Part shown: one piece after another, positions 52,754-61,792 of the stretch
How the letters are laid out: each line of letters begins with the position of its first letter
Numbering within the stretch: the stretch's first letter is position 1
Origin: JAGRMG01 sp047975215
GTDB taxonomy: Bacteria > Pseudomonadota > Alphaproteobacteria > Rhodobacterales > Rhodobacteraceae
NCBI GenBank assembly: GCA_047975215.1
Contig: JBKEDD010000005.1
Location: 124,001-188,000, forward strand
DNA: 64,000 nt
Direction: 5' to 3'
Position numbers and translations under genes: made by a program
The notes under the pieces: model-generated
Database searches by the model: none
Told to the model about the DNA's origin: nothing
What the model saw: the letters and a program-made list of their open reading frames with translations, nothing else

Positions 52754-53340
52754 GCCAGATCCTCCTGCCAGACCAGCGGCAGCGGATCGGGTTCGGCGGT
52801 CAGGGTGTCGCCCTCCACCGTCAGCAGGTAGAGCCGGTTGCGCTTGATGCGGAACGGTGCAGGGCCGTTGAAATACCAGCCATGCGCCCGCGCCAGCAGC
52901 ACCCGCATGATGCCGATATGGCAGACCGCCACGGCGTCGCGTTCCAACCCGCCAACCCACGGACGCAGCCGGGCCCAGACCCCGGCCGGGGTTTCGCCGC
53001 CCGGGGCGCGATAGTCCCAGCCCCAGTCCTCGATATGGCGGAACCCGCTGCCCGGTTGGGCCAACAGGTCGATGCCGCGCCGCCCTTCCCATTCGCCCCA
53101 GTCCATTTCGGTCAGCGCCGGTGCCGTGCGGGCGGTGCGGCCGGCGACGATATGCGCGGTCTCGGTGGCGCGTTGCAGCGGGCTGGACCACAGATCCCCG
53201 CCGTCCCAGGGCGGCGGCAGGAAATAGCGCGCAAGCTCGGCCCGGGCCTGATCGTCAAGCGGGATGTCGGTGCGGCCCTGGATGCGGCCGGCACGGTTCC
53301 ATTCGGTGTGACCATGACGCAGCAGGGCAAGGCGGATCAT
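52750..53340 (-). CDS. Histidine phosphatase family protein
   Basis: 196 aa. RHG motif in LLRHGHTEWNRAGRIQGRTD with phospho-accepting His9, LWSSPLQRATETA, MDWGEWEGR and a second His in VCHIGIMRVLL. A phosphoglycerate-mutase-like phosphatase (cofactor-independent of fold name); in this operon it may remove a phosphate from a sugar-phosphate intermediate. 4-nt overlaps on both sides. Confidence 0.88.
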   Translation of the reverse strand: MIRLALLRHGHTEWNRAGRIQGRTDIPLDDQARAELARYFLPPPWDGGDLWSSPLQRATETAHIVAGRTARTAPALTEMDWGEWEGRRGIDLLAQPGSGFRHIEDWGWDYRAPGGETPAGVWARLRPWVGGLERDAVAVCHIGIMRVLLARAHGWYFNGPAPFRIKRNRLYLLTVEGDTLTAEPDPLPLVWQEDLA

Positions 53341-54416
53341 GGTGCGGTTTCCAGAAACGGGGTCACGGCGGACCAGAAGGTTTCGGTGGCGCCCGCCGTC
53401 AGGTGCCGACGGGCGATCATGGCACGGGCGCTGGCGCCAAGATCGCGCCGCAGGCCCGGGTTGTCCAGCAGCGTTCGGATACGCGATGCCAGCGCGCCCG
53501 GCCCTTCCCTCGGGCCCGGGTAGTCGCCGGGCAGCAGGATGTCGCGCACGCCGGGGCGGTTCTGCGCCACCACCGGCAGACCGGCGGCCTGCGCTTCCAG
53601 ATAGACCATGCCGAAGGCTTCGTTGACGCCGGGCCAGAAGAACAGCGATGCCCGTCCGTAGGCCGCAGCCAGCGCGGTGCGATCCAGTTGGCCCAGAAAC
53701 CGCACGCGCGGGCCGAACGGGGCCATCATCGCTTCGACTTCGCCGCGCGCCGGGCCGTCGCCGGCGATATCGAGCCTCCAAGCGCCTTCCAGTTGCGCCA
53801 GCGTGTCGGCGACGATCCGGTAGGAGTCGAGCTTGTCGCCGTCCCGCATCATGCCCGCGGCCAGCATCGCGCCGGAACAGTCCGACGCATCGGGCAATTG
53901 CGCGATCGGCAGGAACGGGCGCAGCCGGATCAGGGATTGGCCTTGCGGGCGGTGCCGTTTCAACGCGATCAGGTCGTTGGCCGTCAGATGGAAGATTGCC
54001 GCCGCGGCATCGCAGGCCGCCTCGGCGGCGGCGGCGAAATCCGCCCAGCGACCGCTGAGCCGCTTGCGTGCGCGGGTGCTTTCGACCTGGACATAGGGCA
54101 GGCCCAGTGCCCGGCTGACGGCAGGGCCGATCAGGTCGGGCGCCTTGTAATAGTTGTGATAGGTAACCCAGAGCGCGGGCGGATCGGCGGCCAGTGCGCC
54201 GGTGAGGCGCGTGATCTCGGCCTTCGCAAGCTCGCGCGTTCTTGACTGTACCCCGACGTCGCCGGCCTTGTCATGCGTCTTCAGACCGGACACCAGATCG
54301 ACCCGGGCGCCCCCGGCGGCGATCGCGGCCATCAGGTTGCGCGCCATTTCACGGTCGCCCGACGGTACCGGGCTGAGCGGGGATTTCATAGGCGCGTGAA
54401 AGGCTACGCGGATCAT
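53337..54416 (-). CDS. GT4-family glycosyltransferase (first)
   Basis: 359 aa. MIRVAFHAPMKSPLSPVPSGDREMARNLMAAI start, LDIAGDGPARGEVEAMM, FLGQLDRTALAAAYGRASLFFWPGVNEAFGMVYLEAQAAGLPVVAQN with the E-x7-E motif (EAFGMVYLE) of GT4. Retaining transferase of unknown sugar. ATG 54416 overlaps the preceding stop. Confidence 0.9.
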   Translation of the reverse strand: MIRVAFHAPMKSPLSPVPSGDREMARNLMAAIAAGGARVDLVSGLKTHDKAGDVGVQSRTRELAKAEITRLTGALAADPPALWVTYHNYYKAPDLIGPAVSRALGLPYVQVESTRARKRLSGRWADFAAAAEAACDAAAAIFHLTANDLIALKRHRPQGQSLIRLRPFLPIAQLPDASDCSGAMLAAGMMRDGDKLDSYRIVADTLAQLEGAWRLDIAGDGPARGEVEAMMAPFGPRVRFLGQLDRTALAAAYGRASLFFWPGVNEAFGMVYLEAQAAGLPVVAQNRPGVRDILLPGDYPGPREGPGALASRIRTLLDNPGLRRDLGASARAMIARRHLTAGATETFWSAVTPFLETAP

Positions 54417-55663
54417 GCCGCGCCGTCCCGGCAAAGCCCGGTCAGCCGCCGCGAAAGCCGGTCTATCCCGGCCTGCATCCCGAAATCGCGGCGCAGGCGT
54501 TCCAGCGCGGCCACCGCCATCGCATCGGCCCGGGCCGGATTGGCGGCCAGCCCCGCAATCGCGTCGGCCAGCGCCTGCGGGCTGTCCGAAACCAGCAGGC
54601 CGTGCGTGCCGCTGTCGATGAACTCGGGAATTGCGGAAATGGCGGTGGACAGGATCGGCAGGCGTTGCGAGGCTGCCTCCATCAGCACGTTGGGCAGCCC
54701 GTCGCGGTCGCCATCCCCGGCGATCCGGCTGGGCAACACGAACAGGTCGGCGGCGCGCATGGCGGCGATCACCTCGGGCTGGTCGCAGGCGCCGCGCCAG
54801 TCGATGCGCCCGGCGATACCCGACGCGTGCGCCTGTGCCGACAGGTCCGGCTTCAGCGGCCCGCCGCCGATATGGGTCCAGTGCCAGTCCAGCGTTCCGG
54901 GCAGCAACGCAAGCGCCGCGATCAGCCGGTCGAACCCCTTCTTTTCCACCAGACGGCCCACCGACAGCAGGCGCATCCGCGCTTTCGGCTCGCGCAGGGG
55001 TCGGTCCGGCGGGTCGGGAAAACGCGACAGATCGAGCCCGTGGTAGATCAGGTCGATGCGGCCCGGATCGTCGGCAAGCCCGCGCAGATGCGCCGCGCCA
55101 TAAGCCGTGCAGGTGGCGCCAAACCCGGCGCCGTGAACCGCGCCCGGCAGCTTTTCGCGCTTTTCCCATTCGGGCGAGGTCCAGATATCCTTGGCATGTG
55201 CGGAGAATCCCCATGGCAGGCCCCGCATGATCGCGGCATAGCGTGCCACCGAGGACGGCGTATGCAGAAAATGCGCATACAGCCCCAGCGTCCCGCCCGG
55301 CATCTCGGCGGCGAGAACGCAGGCCTGGCCAAAACGGCGGATGCGGTTGCGGGTCGGGTCGCGCCGCAGATCGGCGCGCCAGATCCGCCACGCCTCGCCA
55401 TAGCCGGGCAGGGTGCGGGCGGCGGCGCGGGCGGTCCAGACGCGGGCCGGCTCTTCGTCAAGGTATTCCGGCAGATACCGCACCCTGGCGCTCAGCGCAT
55501 CGTGCAGCGGATGGCACTTGGTGTCGGTGGGATGGCGCAGCGACCAGATATCGAACCGGTGCCCGGCGCGTTCAAGCGCCACCAGTTCCTGTGCGATGAA
55601 GGTCTCGGACAGGCGCGGCCACCCCTTGACCAGCACCGCGAGCGGCGGGGCGGCGGCGATCAT
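54413..55663 (-). CDS. GT4-family glycosyltransferase (second)
   Basis: 416 aa. VLVKGWPRLSETFIAQELVALERAGH start typical of colanic-acid/exopolysaccharide-type transferases, MRLLSVGRLVEKKGFDRLIAALALLPG, AADLFVLPSRIAGDGDRDGLPNVLMEAASQRLPIL with the E-type motif replaced by DGLPNVLMEA. Overlaps both neighbours by 4 nt. Confidence 0.92.
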   Translation of the reverse strand: MIAAAPPLAVLVKGWPRLSETFIAQELVALERAGHRFDIWSLRHPTDTKCHPLHDALSARVRYLPEYLDEEPARVWTARAAARTLPGYGEAWRIWRADLRRDPTRNRIRRFGQACVLAAEMPGGTLGLYAHFLHTPSSVARYAAIMRGLPWGFSAHAKDIWTSPEWEKREKLPGAVHGAGFGATCTAYGAAHLRGLADDPGRIDLIYHGLDLSRFPDPPDRPLREPKARMRLLSVGRLVEKKGFDRLIAALALLPGTLDWHWTHIGGGPLKPDLSAQAHASGIAGRIDWRGACDQPEVIAAMRAADLFVLPSRIAGDGDRDGLPNVLMEAASQRLPILSTAISAIPEFIDSGTHGLLVSDSPQALADAIAGLAANPARADAMAVAALERLRRDFGMQAGIDRLSRRLTGLCRDGAA

Positions 55664-56883
55664 TCGGCGGCTTGTCCCGTCTTTTTTGCCAGCATCCGCG
55701 CGACCCGCGCGGTGACGTGTTCCAGCCCGTCCAGAAGCCCCGCGCCGATAACCCGCGAAGGCAGGTTCTGCGAGGGCAGGTTGCGGATGGCCTCTATCAT
55801 CGCTTCGGGCGTGAGCCCGTCGCGGGTTTCGTCCAGCATCCTAACCAGCCCCAGATCCTCGGCGCGGCTGGCGCGGATCCACTGTTCAAGGCGGGGCGCG
55901 GTGCGCGGCACGATTACCGCCCGCTGATCGAAGGAGAGCACCTCGCAGAACGTATTGTACCCGCCCATGCACACGACGCCGGCGGCGCCCGCAAAAAGCG
56001 TTTCGATCTGGCTGTCGAAACCGGTTGCCGTGACCCGCCCGTCCAGCGCATCGACCCGGGCCTCGAACCGGGCGCGGGAGTCGCCCGACAGGAACGGGCC
56101 ATAGACCAGAATGGCGCGGGGCGAGAGGTGCGGATCGCGCTCGTAGGCCGAGAGCACCAGGTTCACCATGGTTTCGCCGTCACCGCCGCCGCCGGGTGTC
56201 ACCAGGATATAGGGCTGGTCGGGCGGCTCGGCCGGGGTGTGCTGTTCGCGCCGCAGATAGCCGGTCCAGTGAATTCGCGCTTTCGTGTCGGGGCTGAAAT
56301 CCAGCCCCGCCGTCGGGTCATAGACCGACCGCAAACCATAGACCCAGATCTCGTCATAGTATTTCTCGGCGGCCTCGACCGCGCCCTTGCGCGCCCATTC
56401 GACGGCCAGAACCTCGGGTTCGTCCAGTACGTCGCGCAGGCCAAGCACGACCCGGGTGTCGCCGCTTTCGGCCAGCCGATCCAGCGTCGGCAGCAATTCG
56501 CCCCGAAACCCGGTCGGCTCCTTGTCCACGATCAGAACGTCGGGGCAAAACTGTTCGACCGATGTCTTGATCAGCTCCGAGCGGAATTCGGTCACTTCCT
56601 CGATGCCCATGCCGGTGGTCTGCGACGCATAGGAGCCGTCGGCATGCTTGGTCACGCCCAGCAGGCGGACGTGATCGACCCGTGGCGGAAAGGCGAACCG
56701 TCCGGCAACGGGCGATCCGGTCAGAATCAGCGCCGAGGCGGCGGGGTCGGCGCGCGTGATCGCGCCCGCCAGCGCGCGGGATCTGCGCAGATGGCCCAGC
56801 CCGAACGTGTCGTGACTGTACAGCATCACGCGCGGTCCCCGCTTTCCGGTCTCGGGCAGAGCTTGGGATGTTCTACCTTTCAT
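55660..56883 (-). CDS. GT28-like glycosyltransferase, first gene of glycan operon
   Basis: 407 aa. VMLYSHDTFGLGHLRRSRALAGAI (GHxxR-type N-terminus), ILVTPGGGGDGETMVNLVLSAYE, then GVVCMGGYNTFCEVLSFDQRAVIVPRTAPRLEQWIRA as nucleotide-sugar site. The family is related to MGDG-synthase/MurG-like enzymes. ATG 56883 has AGG 7 nt upstream. Divergent from mscS. Confidence 0.85.
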   Translation of the reverse strand: MKGRTSQALPETGKRGPRVMLYSHDTFGLGHLRRSRALAGAITRADPAASALILTGSPVAGRFAFPPRVDHVRLLGVTKHADGSYASQTTGMGIEEVTEFRSELIKTSVEQFCPDVLIVDKEPTGFRGELLPTLDRLAESGDTRVVLGLRDVLDEPEVLAVEWARKGAVEAAEKYYDEIWVYGLRSVYDPTAGLDFSPDTKARIHWTGYLRREQHTPAEPPDQPYILVTPGGGGDGETMVNLVLSAYERDPHLSPRAILVYGPFLSGDSRARFEARVDALDGRVTATGFDSQIETLFAGAAGVVCMGGYNTFCEVLSFDQRAVIVPRTAPRLEQWIRASRAEDLGLVRMLDETRDGLTPEAMIEAIRNLPSQNLPSRVIGAGLLDGLEHVTARVARMLAKKTGQAAE

Positions 56884-57301
56884 TGTGCAGCCTGTCTTCT
56901 CGGGGCCGGGGCTGGTTTGGCGAAATCGGGCCGACCGCCCGGGGTAGGGCCCCGGGCTTGTCCAATTCCCGGATGGCGGTGCGTTCGATTTCGACGGACC
57001 GCCCGCCAGGTGCCTGCTTTGCGGGTGCATCGTATCGCGTTCCCGTCATTGCACGGGTTGTTGGCGCAAGCCAGGCATGGTCCGGGTCCGCAATGGCACC
57101 GCGGTCCGCCTTCTGGTGATGCGCCATGAGCCGTCCCCGATGCCTCTGTCCGGTTCCTGACTCTAGTAGTCAACGCAGCCGCGATTGAAAACACGGTTTT
57201 TTGCCTGCTCCGTTCCTGTCGCGCCACGTCAAGCGTTTGCGCCTGTTCGCGCAGTCCTGTAACTTTCGCGTCACCTCTCCTTGTCCAGGGCCGGTCCTGC
57301 A
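56884..57301. other. Divergent gap with possible 84-codon leader ORF
   Basis: 418 nt between the leftward glycan operon and the rightward mscS; it should hold both promoters but I see no convincing -35/-10. A leftward ORF (ATG 57127, stop at 56873) of 84 codons overlaps the first glycosyltransferase start by 11 nt. It begins MAHHQKADRGAIAD, is polar and matches nothing I know; its third-codon GC is lower than the neighbours'. Treat as unproven. Confidence 0.25.
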
Positions 57302-59650
57302 ATGCACCACGATTTCCTGCGATCCCTGGCCGTCGTGTTGTTTGTGGCGCTGTCGGCCCTTGCCGGCCCCTGCGCGACGCTGGCCGCGGCGGCCGACGAT
57401 CCGGGCGCGTCCACGAGCCCGGTACCCGCCGGTCTGGACGCGCTGGTGCGCGACGCCGCAAAGAGCGGCGCCAGCGTGATCGTCATTGACCCGTCAGGCC
57501 GTATCACCGCGTCGGGAACGGACAATACCACCGCCGACGCACCGCCGCCTGACGATACGGGCTCGATGATGATGCATGCACAGGCCACGGTGGACAGGTT
57601 CCGCAAGGCGCTGCGTGAACGTCTTGCCGCGCTGCCCAATTCGATCAACGAGGTGGCGTATATCCTGCGCGCCACAAGCCCGGACGGGCGCATCATGACC
57701 TATGTCGAGGTGGTATTGTGGAGCTTGGGGCTGTTCCTCGCCGCGGGCTTCGTGGTTCGGCCGACCTACGGACGCCGGTTTGCCCTTGGCGTGATGCGGG
57801 CGCGAACGATGGAAAACCCGCGGGGCTATCGCGAGAAGATGCCGCTTCTCGTGCTGCGTTTCTTCCTTGGGGTCGGCGGCACGATTCTGGGAATGTTGCT
57901 GGCCTATGTCGCCGGCTATCTCATTCTCGGCCCTGGCGAAGAAAAGTCGATCGAACTGACCATCGCGGCGGTCTATTCGACATTCTTCATCGCGTACACG
58001 CTGTCGAACCTGTGGCGGATGCTGCTGTCGCCCTACCTGCCGCAATACCGTATTCCGGTGCTGTCTGACCGGGACGCCAGGCGGTTGTACCACTGGGCAT
58101 GGATCTTGGGTACCTACAGCGTCGTCACCGTCGTCTTCAGTACCTGGATCGCCGACTTCGGGCTGAACTACAACGTCTATGCCATACTCTACGGCGCGCT
58201 GTCCCTGATCGGCGCGCTGGGCAACATCGCGATGATCCTGTTCAATGCCCGCGCCATTTCCAACGCCATCCGCGGCGGCAGGGATGCGCAGCATGTCGCC
58301 TGGCTGACACGGGTTCTCTCGGTTGCCTGGGCGCCGCTGCTGGGCGGCTACATCGTGTTCGGCTGGCTGGAACTGGCATCCGATCTGGTGCTGGAACAGG
58401 AAGTTTCGGTGCCGCTGATCGCCGGCGCCTATGCGGTGTTCCTGTCGATCGTCGTGGTTTATGGCGTCATCAATTATCTGATCGAACGTCTCTTCGACCG
58501 CAGCCGTGAAGTCGCGCGGATCAACACCGAACTGGCCGCCGCCGAGACCCGGGAAAACGCCGAAGAAGGTGTTGCGCCCGAGCCGCGCCCGGTCGTGCGG
58601 ATCACGACATACGAACAACTCGCCCGCCGGGTCGCGGGTGTCCTGGCGTTCGTCGCCGGCGCCTACGCGATGCTGCGGGTGTGGGACCCCGAGAACGAGG
58701 TTCTGCCGAACTCGGTCCTGGGCAACCTGCTTGATGTCATCACCATCCTGTTCATCGGCTATGTCGTCTACAACCTGTTTCGCATCTGGATCGACAGCAA
58801 GATCGCCGAGGAAGGTGCCGACGCGGACAAGTCCGAGATGGGCGATGAGGGCGGGGTCAGCAGCGCCAGCCGTCTGGCGACCTTGCTGCCGCTGTTTCGC
58901 GGGGCCATTCTGGCCGTGGTGGTGGTATCCATCGGCCTGATCGCGCTGCTTGAACTGGGCATCAACGTCTCTCCGCTGTTTGCCGGCGCCGGGGTGGTCG
59001 GGCTTGCCATAGGGTTTGGCGCGCAGACGCTGGTGCGCGACATCTTCTCGGGCGCCTTCTTCCTGATCGACGATGCCTTTCGCAAGGGCGAGTATATCGA
59101 CATTGGCGAGGTCAAGGGCACGGTCGAGAAGATCTCGGTGCGTTCGTTCCAGTTGCGTCACCATCTGGGTGCGCTGAACACCATCCCCTTCGGTGAGATC
59201 AAGGTGCTGACCAACTATTCCCGCGACTGGGTAATCATGAAACTGCCGCTGCGCGTGACCTATGACACCGATGTCGAAAAGGTTCGCAAGCTGATCAAGA
59301 AGCTGGGCCAGGAACTGCTGGACGATCCGGTTATCGGCGACAACTTCATTCAGCCACTCAAAAGCCAGGGCGTGATCGAGATGCAGGACAATGCCATGAT
59401 CATCCGGGTCAAGTTCATGACCAGGCCGGGCGATCAATGGCTGGTTCGCAAGAAGGTATATGAAGAAATCCGCGCCCGGTTCGCCCGCGAGGGCATCCAC
59501 TTCGCGCATCGCGAGGTGACGGTGCGTCTGGCCGATGCAAAGGCCGGGGATCTGACCGAAGCGCAGCGCGAGGCGGTGGCGGGCGCCGCGCAGGCTGTAG
59601 CCGATGGCGAGGACTTCAGCGACATGGGTCCGGCCGGGGATGACCGCTAG
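57302..59650 (+). CDS. Large MscS-family mechanosensitive channel
   Basis: 782 aa. Signal peptide ~1-31, a periplasmic segment (~32-140), about eight to ten membrane helices, then the MscS core: INVSPLFAGAGVVGLAIGFGAQTLVRDIFSGAFFLIDDAFRKGEYIDIG (key: pore helix Gly/Ala pattern, Q-x-LVRD) followed by the beta domain GTVEKISVRSFQLRHHLGALNTIPFGEI. The C-terminal ~180 residues form the cytoplasmic cage. Resembles the extended MscK/YbdG/YnaI-type proteins rather than small MscS. Convergent with the PuuB-like gene. Confidence 0.93.
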   Translation: MHHDFLRSLAVVLFVALSALAGPCATLAAAADDPGASTSPVPAGLDALVRDAAKSGASVIVIDPSGRITASGTDNTTADAPPPDDTGSMMMHAQATVDRFRKALRERLAALPNSINEVAYILRATSPDGRIMTYVEVVLWSLGLFLAAGFVVRPTYGRRFALGVMRARTMENPRGYREKMPLLVLRFFLGVGGTILGMLLAYVAGYLILGPGEEKSIELTIAAVYSTFFIAYTLSNLWRMLLSPYLPQYRIPVLSDRDARRLYHWAWILGTYSVVTVVFSTWIADFGLNYNVYAILYGALSLIGALGNIAMILFNARAISNAIRGGRDAQHVAWLTRVLSVAWAPLLGGYIVFGWLELASDLVLEQEVSVPLIAGAYAVFLSIVVVYGVINYLIERLFDRSREVARINTELAAAETRENAEEGVAPEPRPVVRITTYEQLARRVAGVLAFVAGAYAMLRVWDPENEVLPNSVLGNLLDVITILFIGYVVYNLFRIWIDSKIAEEGADADKSEMGDEGGVSSASRLATLLPLFRGAILAVVVVSIGLIALLELGINVSPLFAGAGVVGLAIGFGAQTLVRDIFSGAFFLIDDAFRKGEYIDIGEVKGTVEKISVRSFQLRHHLGALNTIPFGEIKVLTNYSRDWVIMKLPLRVTYDTDVEKVRKLIKKLGQELLDDPVIGDNFIQPLKSQGVIEMQDNAMIIRVKFMTRPGDQWLVRKKVYEEIRARFAREGIHFAHREVTVRLADAKAGDLTEAQREAVAGAAQAVADGEDFSDMGPAGDDR

Positions 59651-59663
59651 GGTACGGCCCGGT

Positions 59664-60977
59664 TCAGAGATCGCCCATGGCCAGCGCGGCATAGGCCGGC
59701 GGCATGAGGGCACGACGTGCCCGACCCAGCGGAAACCGCGGCAGCGGCGCGCGCATCGGCGCCGGCCATGACGGTTCGGGCCGTCTGCCCAGTGCCAGAT
59801 CGGCCAGCAACCGCCCCGCGAAACTGCCCATCGCCACACCGTTGCCGTGATACGCCAGGGCCGCGAACATGCCCGGTTCGCCCGGCACCGGCCCGACATG
59901 AGGCACCAGCGCGCGTGAAAGGCAGACCATCCCCGACCAGGAATGCGTCACGCTCACCGCGCCCCAGGCCGGGAACATGGCGCGGAAGTCGCGCTGCACC
60001 CGCTGCCTGATGCGGCGTTCGGCCTGTGCCGATGACGTCAATCCGCCCCGCATCCCGAACAGGAACCGCCGGTCCGGCATAAGCCGGAAATAATGCAGCA
60101 GGTTTCGGGTGTCATAGGCCATCTGGTCACTGGTCCAGCCCTGCGCCGCCAGTTCGTGATCGCTCAGCGGGCGTGTAACCAGCACCGTGGACTGCGCCGG
60201 CATGTAGCGGCCCGCCAGCCAGCCCGGCACGTCCTCGCTGGAATAGCCGTTCGTGGCGATCAGCACTGTTCCGGCGCGCAACTGCGCCTCCCCGGCCGCA
60301 AGCGTGAAGTGGCCTGTTTGGCGCGCGATGCTGCGTACCGGGCTTTGCTGGAACAGGCGTGCTCCGGCGGCCTGCGCCGCTTCCGCCAGTCCGAACAGAT
60401 ACTTGCGCGGGTTGAGCGCGAAACCCACCGGCGTTGTCAGGGCGCCCAGGAAACCGCCGCCAAGACCCTTGGCCGCCAGATCGGCGGCTTCCGTCAGTTC
60501 CGCGCCTTCCTCACTCGCTGCCTCTCGCCGCAGCCGTTCCATCGCGCGGCGGTTATGGGCCAGCCGGGTTTCGCCGCGTGAATGGGTGTCGGCGTTGATG
60601 CCCAGCCGCTGCAGCAGATCGGCCACCAGGTTCACGGCCTCTACCTCGGCCCGGGAATAGGCGGCGGCCTCTTGTGCGCCGAACCGCCGGGCCATCGCCG
60701 TTTCCGAGAGGGCCGCGCCGCCCAGACAGCAAAAGCCGCCATTGCGTCCCGATGCGCCCCAGCCCGGGCTTTCCGCCTCGAATACCACGACGGATACTCC
60801 CGCCTCGGCCAGATGCAGCGCCGCCGACAAGCCGGTAAAGCCAGCCCCGACAATGGCGACATCGGCCGTCATGTCGTCTGCCGGTACCGGCCAGTCCGGC
60901 GCCGCCGCGGTTTCGTCCCACCAGCAGCCGTCGCGCGGGCCATGCCCATAGGCGTAAGGCGGGAAGATGCGTTTCAT
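59664..60977 (-). CDS. FAD-dependent oxidoreductase, PuuB-like
   Basis: 437 aa of the DAO family. N-terminal DVAIVGAGFTGLSAALHLAEAG (GxGxxG dinucleotide fold, ~40-61), GRNGGFCCLGG, and the C-terminal FAD-closing GMFAALAYHGNGVAMGSFAGRLLADL. Its location after potABC suggests gamma-glutamylputrescine oxidase-type action on imported polyamines. Overlaps potC (TGATG). Confidence 0.85.
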   Translation of the reverse strand: MKRIFPPYAYGHGPRDGCWWDETAAAPDWPVPADDMTADVAIVGAGFTGLSAALHLAEAGVSVVVFEAESPGWGASGRNGGFCCLGGAALSETAMARRFGAQEAAAYSRAEVEAVNLVADLLQRLGINADTHSRGETRLAHNRRAMERLRREAASEEGAELTEAADLAAKGLGGGFLGALTTPVGFALNPRKYLFGLAEAAQAAGARLFQQSPVRSIARQTGHFTLAAGEAQLRAGTVLIATNGYSSEDVPGWLAGRYMPAQSTVLVTRPLSDHELAAQGWTSDQMAYDTRNLLHYFRLMPDRRFLFGMRGGLTSSAQAERRIRQRVQRDFRAMFPAWGAVSVTHSWSGMVCLSRALVPHVGPVPGEPGMFAALAYHGNGVAMGSFAGRLLADLALGRRPEPSWPAPMRAPLPRFPLGRARRALMPPAYAALAMGDL

Positions 60978-61792
60978 CAGGCGCGAACCGCTTCCTGTTC
61001 TTCCTTGCGCTGGCGGACCACGCTGCGCTTGGTGACGAGCGACGCGGTTATGACCCCCACCGTTACGATGCCGATCATGATGGTGGACAGTGCGTTGATC
61101 TCGGGGCTGACACCCAGGCGCACCGCCGAGAATATCTTGATCGGAAGCGTCGTCGAGGACGGACCCGAGGTGAACGACGCGATCACCAGATCATCGAGCG
61201 ACAGGGTGAATGCCAGCAGCCAGCCGGAAATCACCGCCGGTGCGATGATCGGCAGCGTTACCAGCCGGAACGCCTGCATCGGCGAACAGCCGAGATCCAG
61301 CGCCGCCTCTTCAAGCGACTGGTCGAATGTGACAAGCCGCGAGGAAACCACGACCGAAACATAGCACATGGAAAACGTGGTATGGGCCAGGACGATGGTC
61401 AGTACGCCGCGATCCAGGCCGATGCCGATGAACAGCAGCAGAAGCGACAGGCCGGTGATCACCTCGGGCATCACCAGCGGCGCATAGATCATGCCGGAAA
61501 ACAGCGTCCGGCCCATGAACCGCCCGCCCCGAACCAGCACATAGGCCGCCATGGTGCCCAATATCGTGGCCATGGTCGAGGAGAATACGGCAACCTTCAG
61601 CGTCACCCAGGCGGCATTCAGAAACGCCTCGTTGCGCATCAGTTCGCCATACCACCGGGTCGAAAACCCGGCCCAGACCGTGACCAGCTTGCTTTCGTTG
61701 AAGCTGAACACAACCAGGATGATCATCGGGATGTACAGAAAGGCAAAGCCAAGCGTCAGCGAGACCGCGTTGAACCAGGACAGACGCATCAT
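60977..61792 (-). CDS. potC: Polyamine-type ABC transporter permease PotC-like
   Basis: 271 aa, six membrane helices. LGFAFLYIPMIILVVFSFNESKL start and EEAALDLGCSPMQAFRLVTLPIIAPAVISGWLLAF coupling loop, then TLSLDDLVIASFTSGPSSTTLPIKIF, all PotC/PotI hallmarks. Two overlapping ATGs (61792, 61789) with the potB stop. Confidence 0.93.
   Translation of the reverse strand: MMRLSWFNAVSLTLGFAFLYIPMIILVVFSFNESKLVTVWAGFSTRWYGELMRNEAFLNAAWVTLKVAVFSSTMATILGTMAAYVLVRGGRFMGRTLFSGMIYAPLVMPEVITGLSLLLLFIGIGLDRGVLTIVLAHTTFSMCYVSVVVSSRLVTFDQSLEEAALDLGCSPMQAFRLVTLPIIAPAVISGWLLAFTLSLDDLVIASFTSGPSSTTLPIKIFSAVRLGVSPEINALSTIMIGIVTVGVITASLVTKRSVVRQRKEEQEAVRA

Noticed and set aside
57494..59899. Leftward 801-codon frame opposite mscS
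   Set aside because: Longer than the mscS gene but rich in Gln/His/Arg/Asp with no domain; mirrors codon bias of the real gene.
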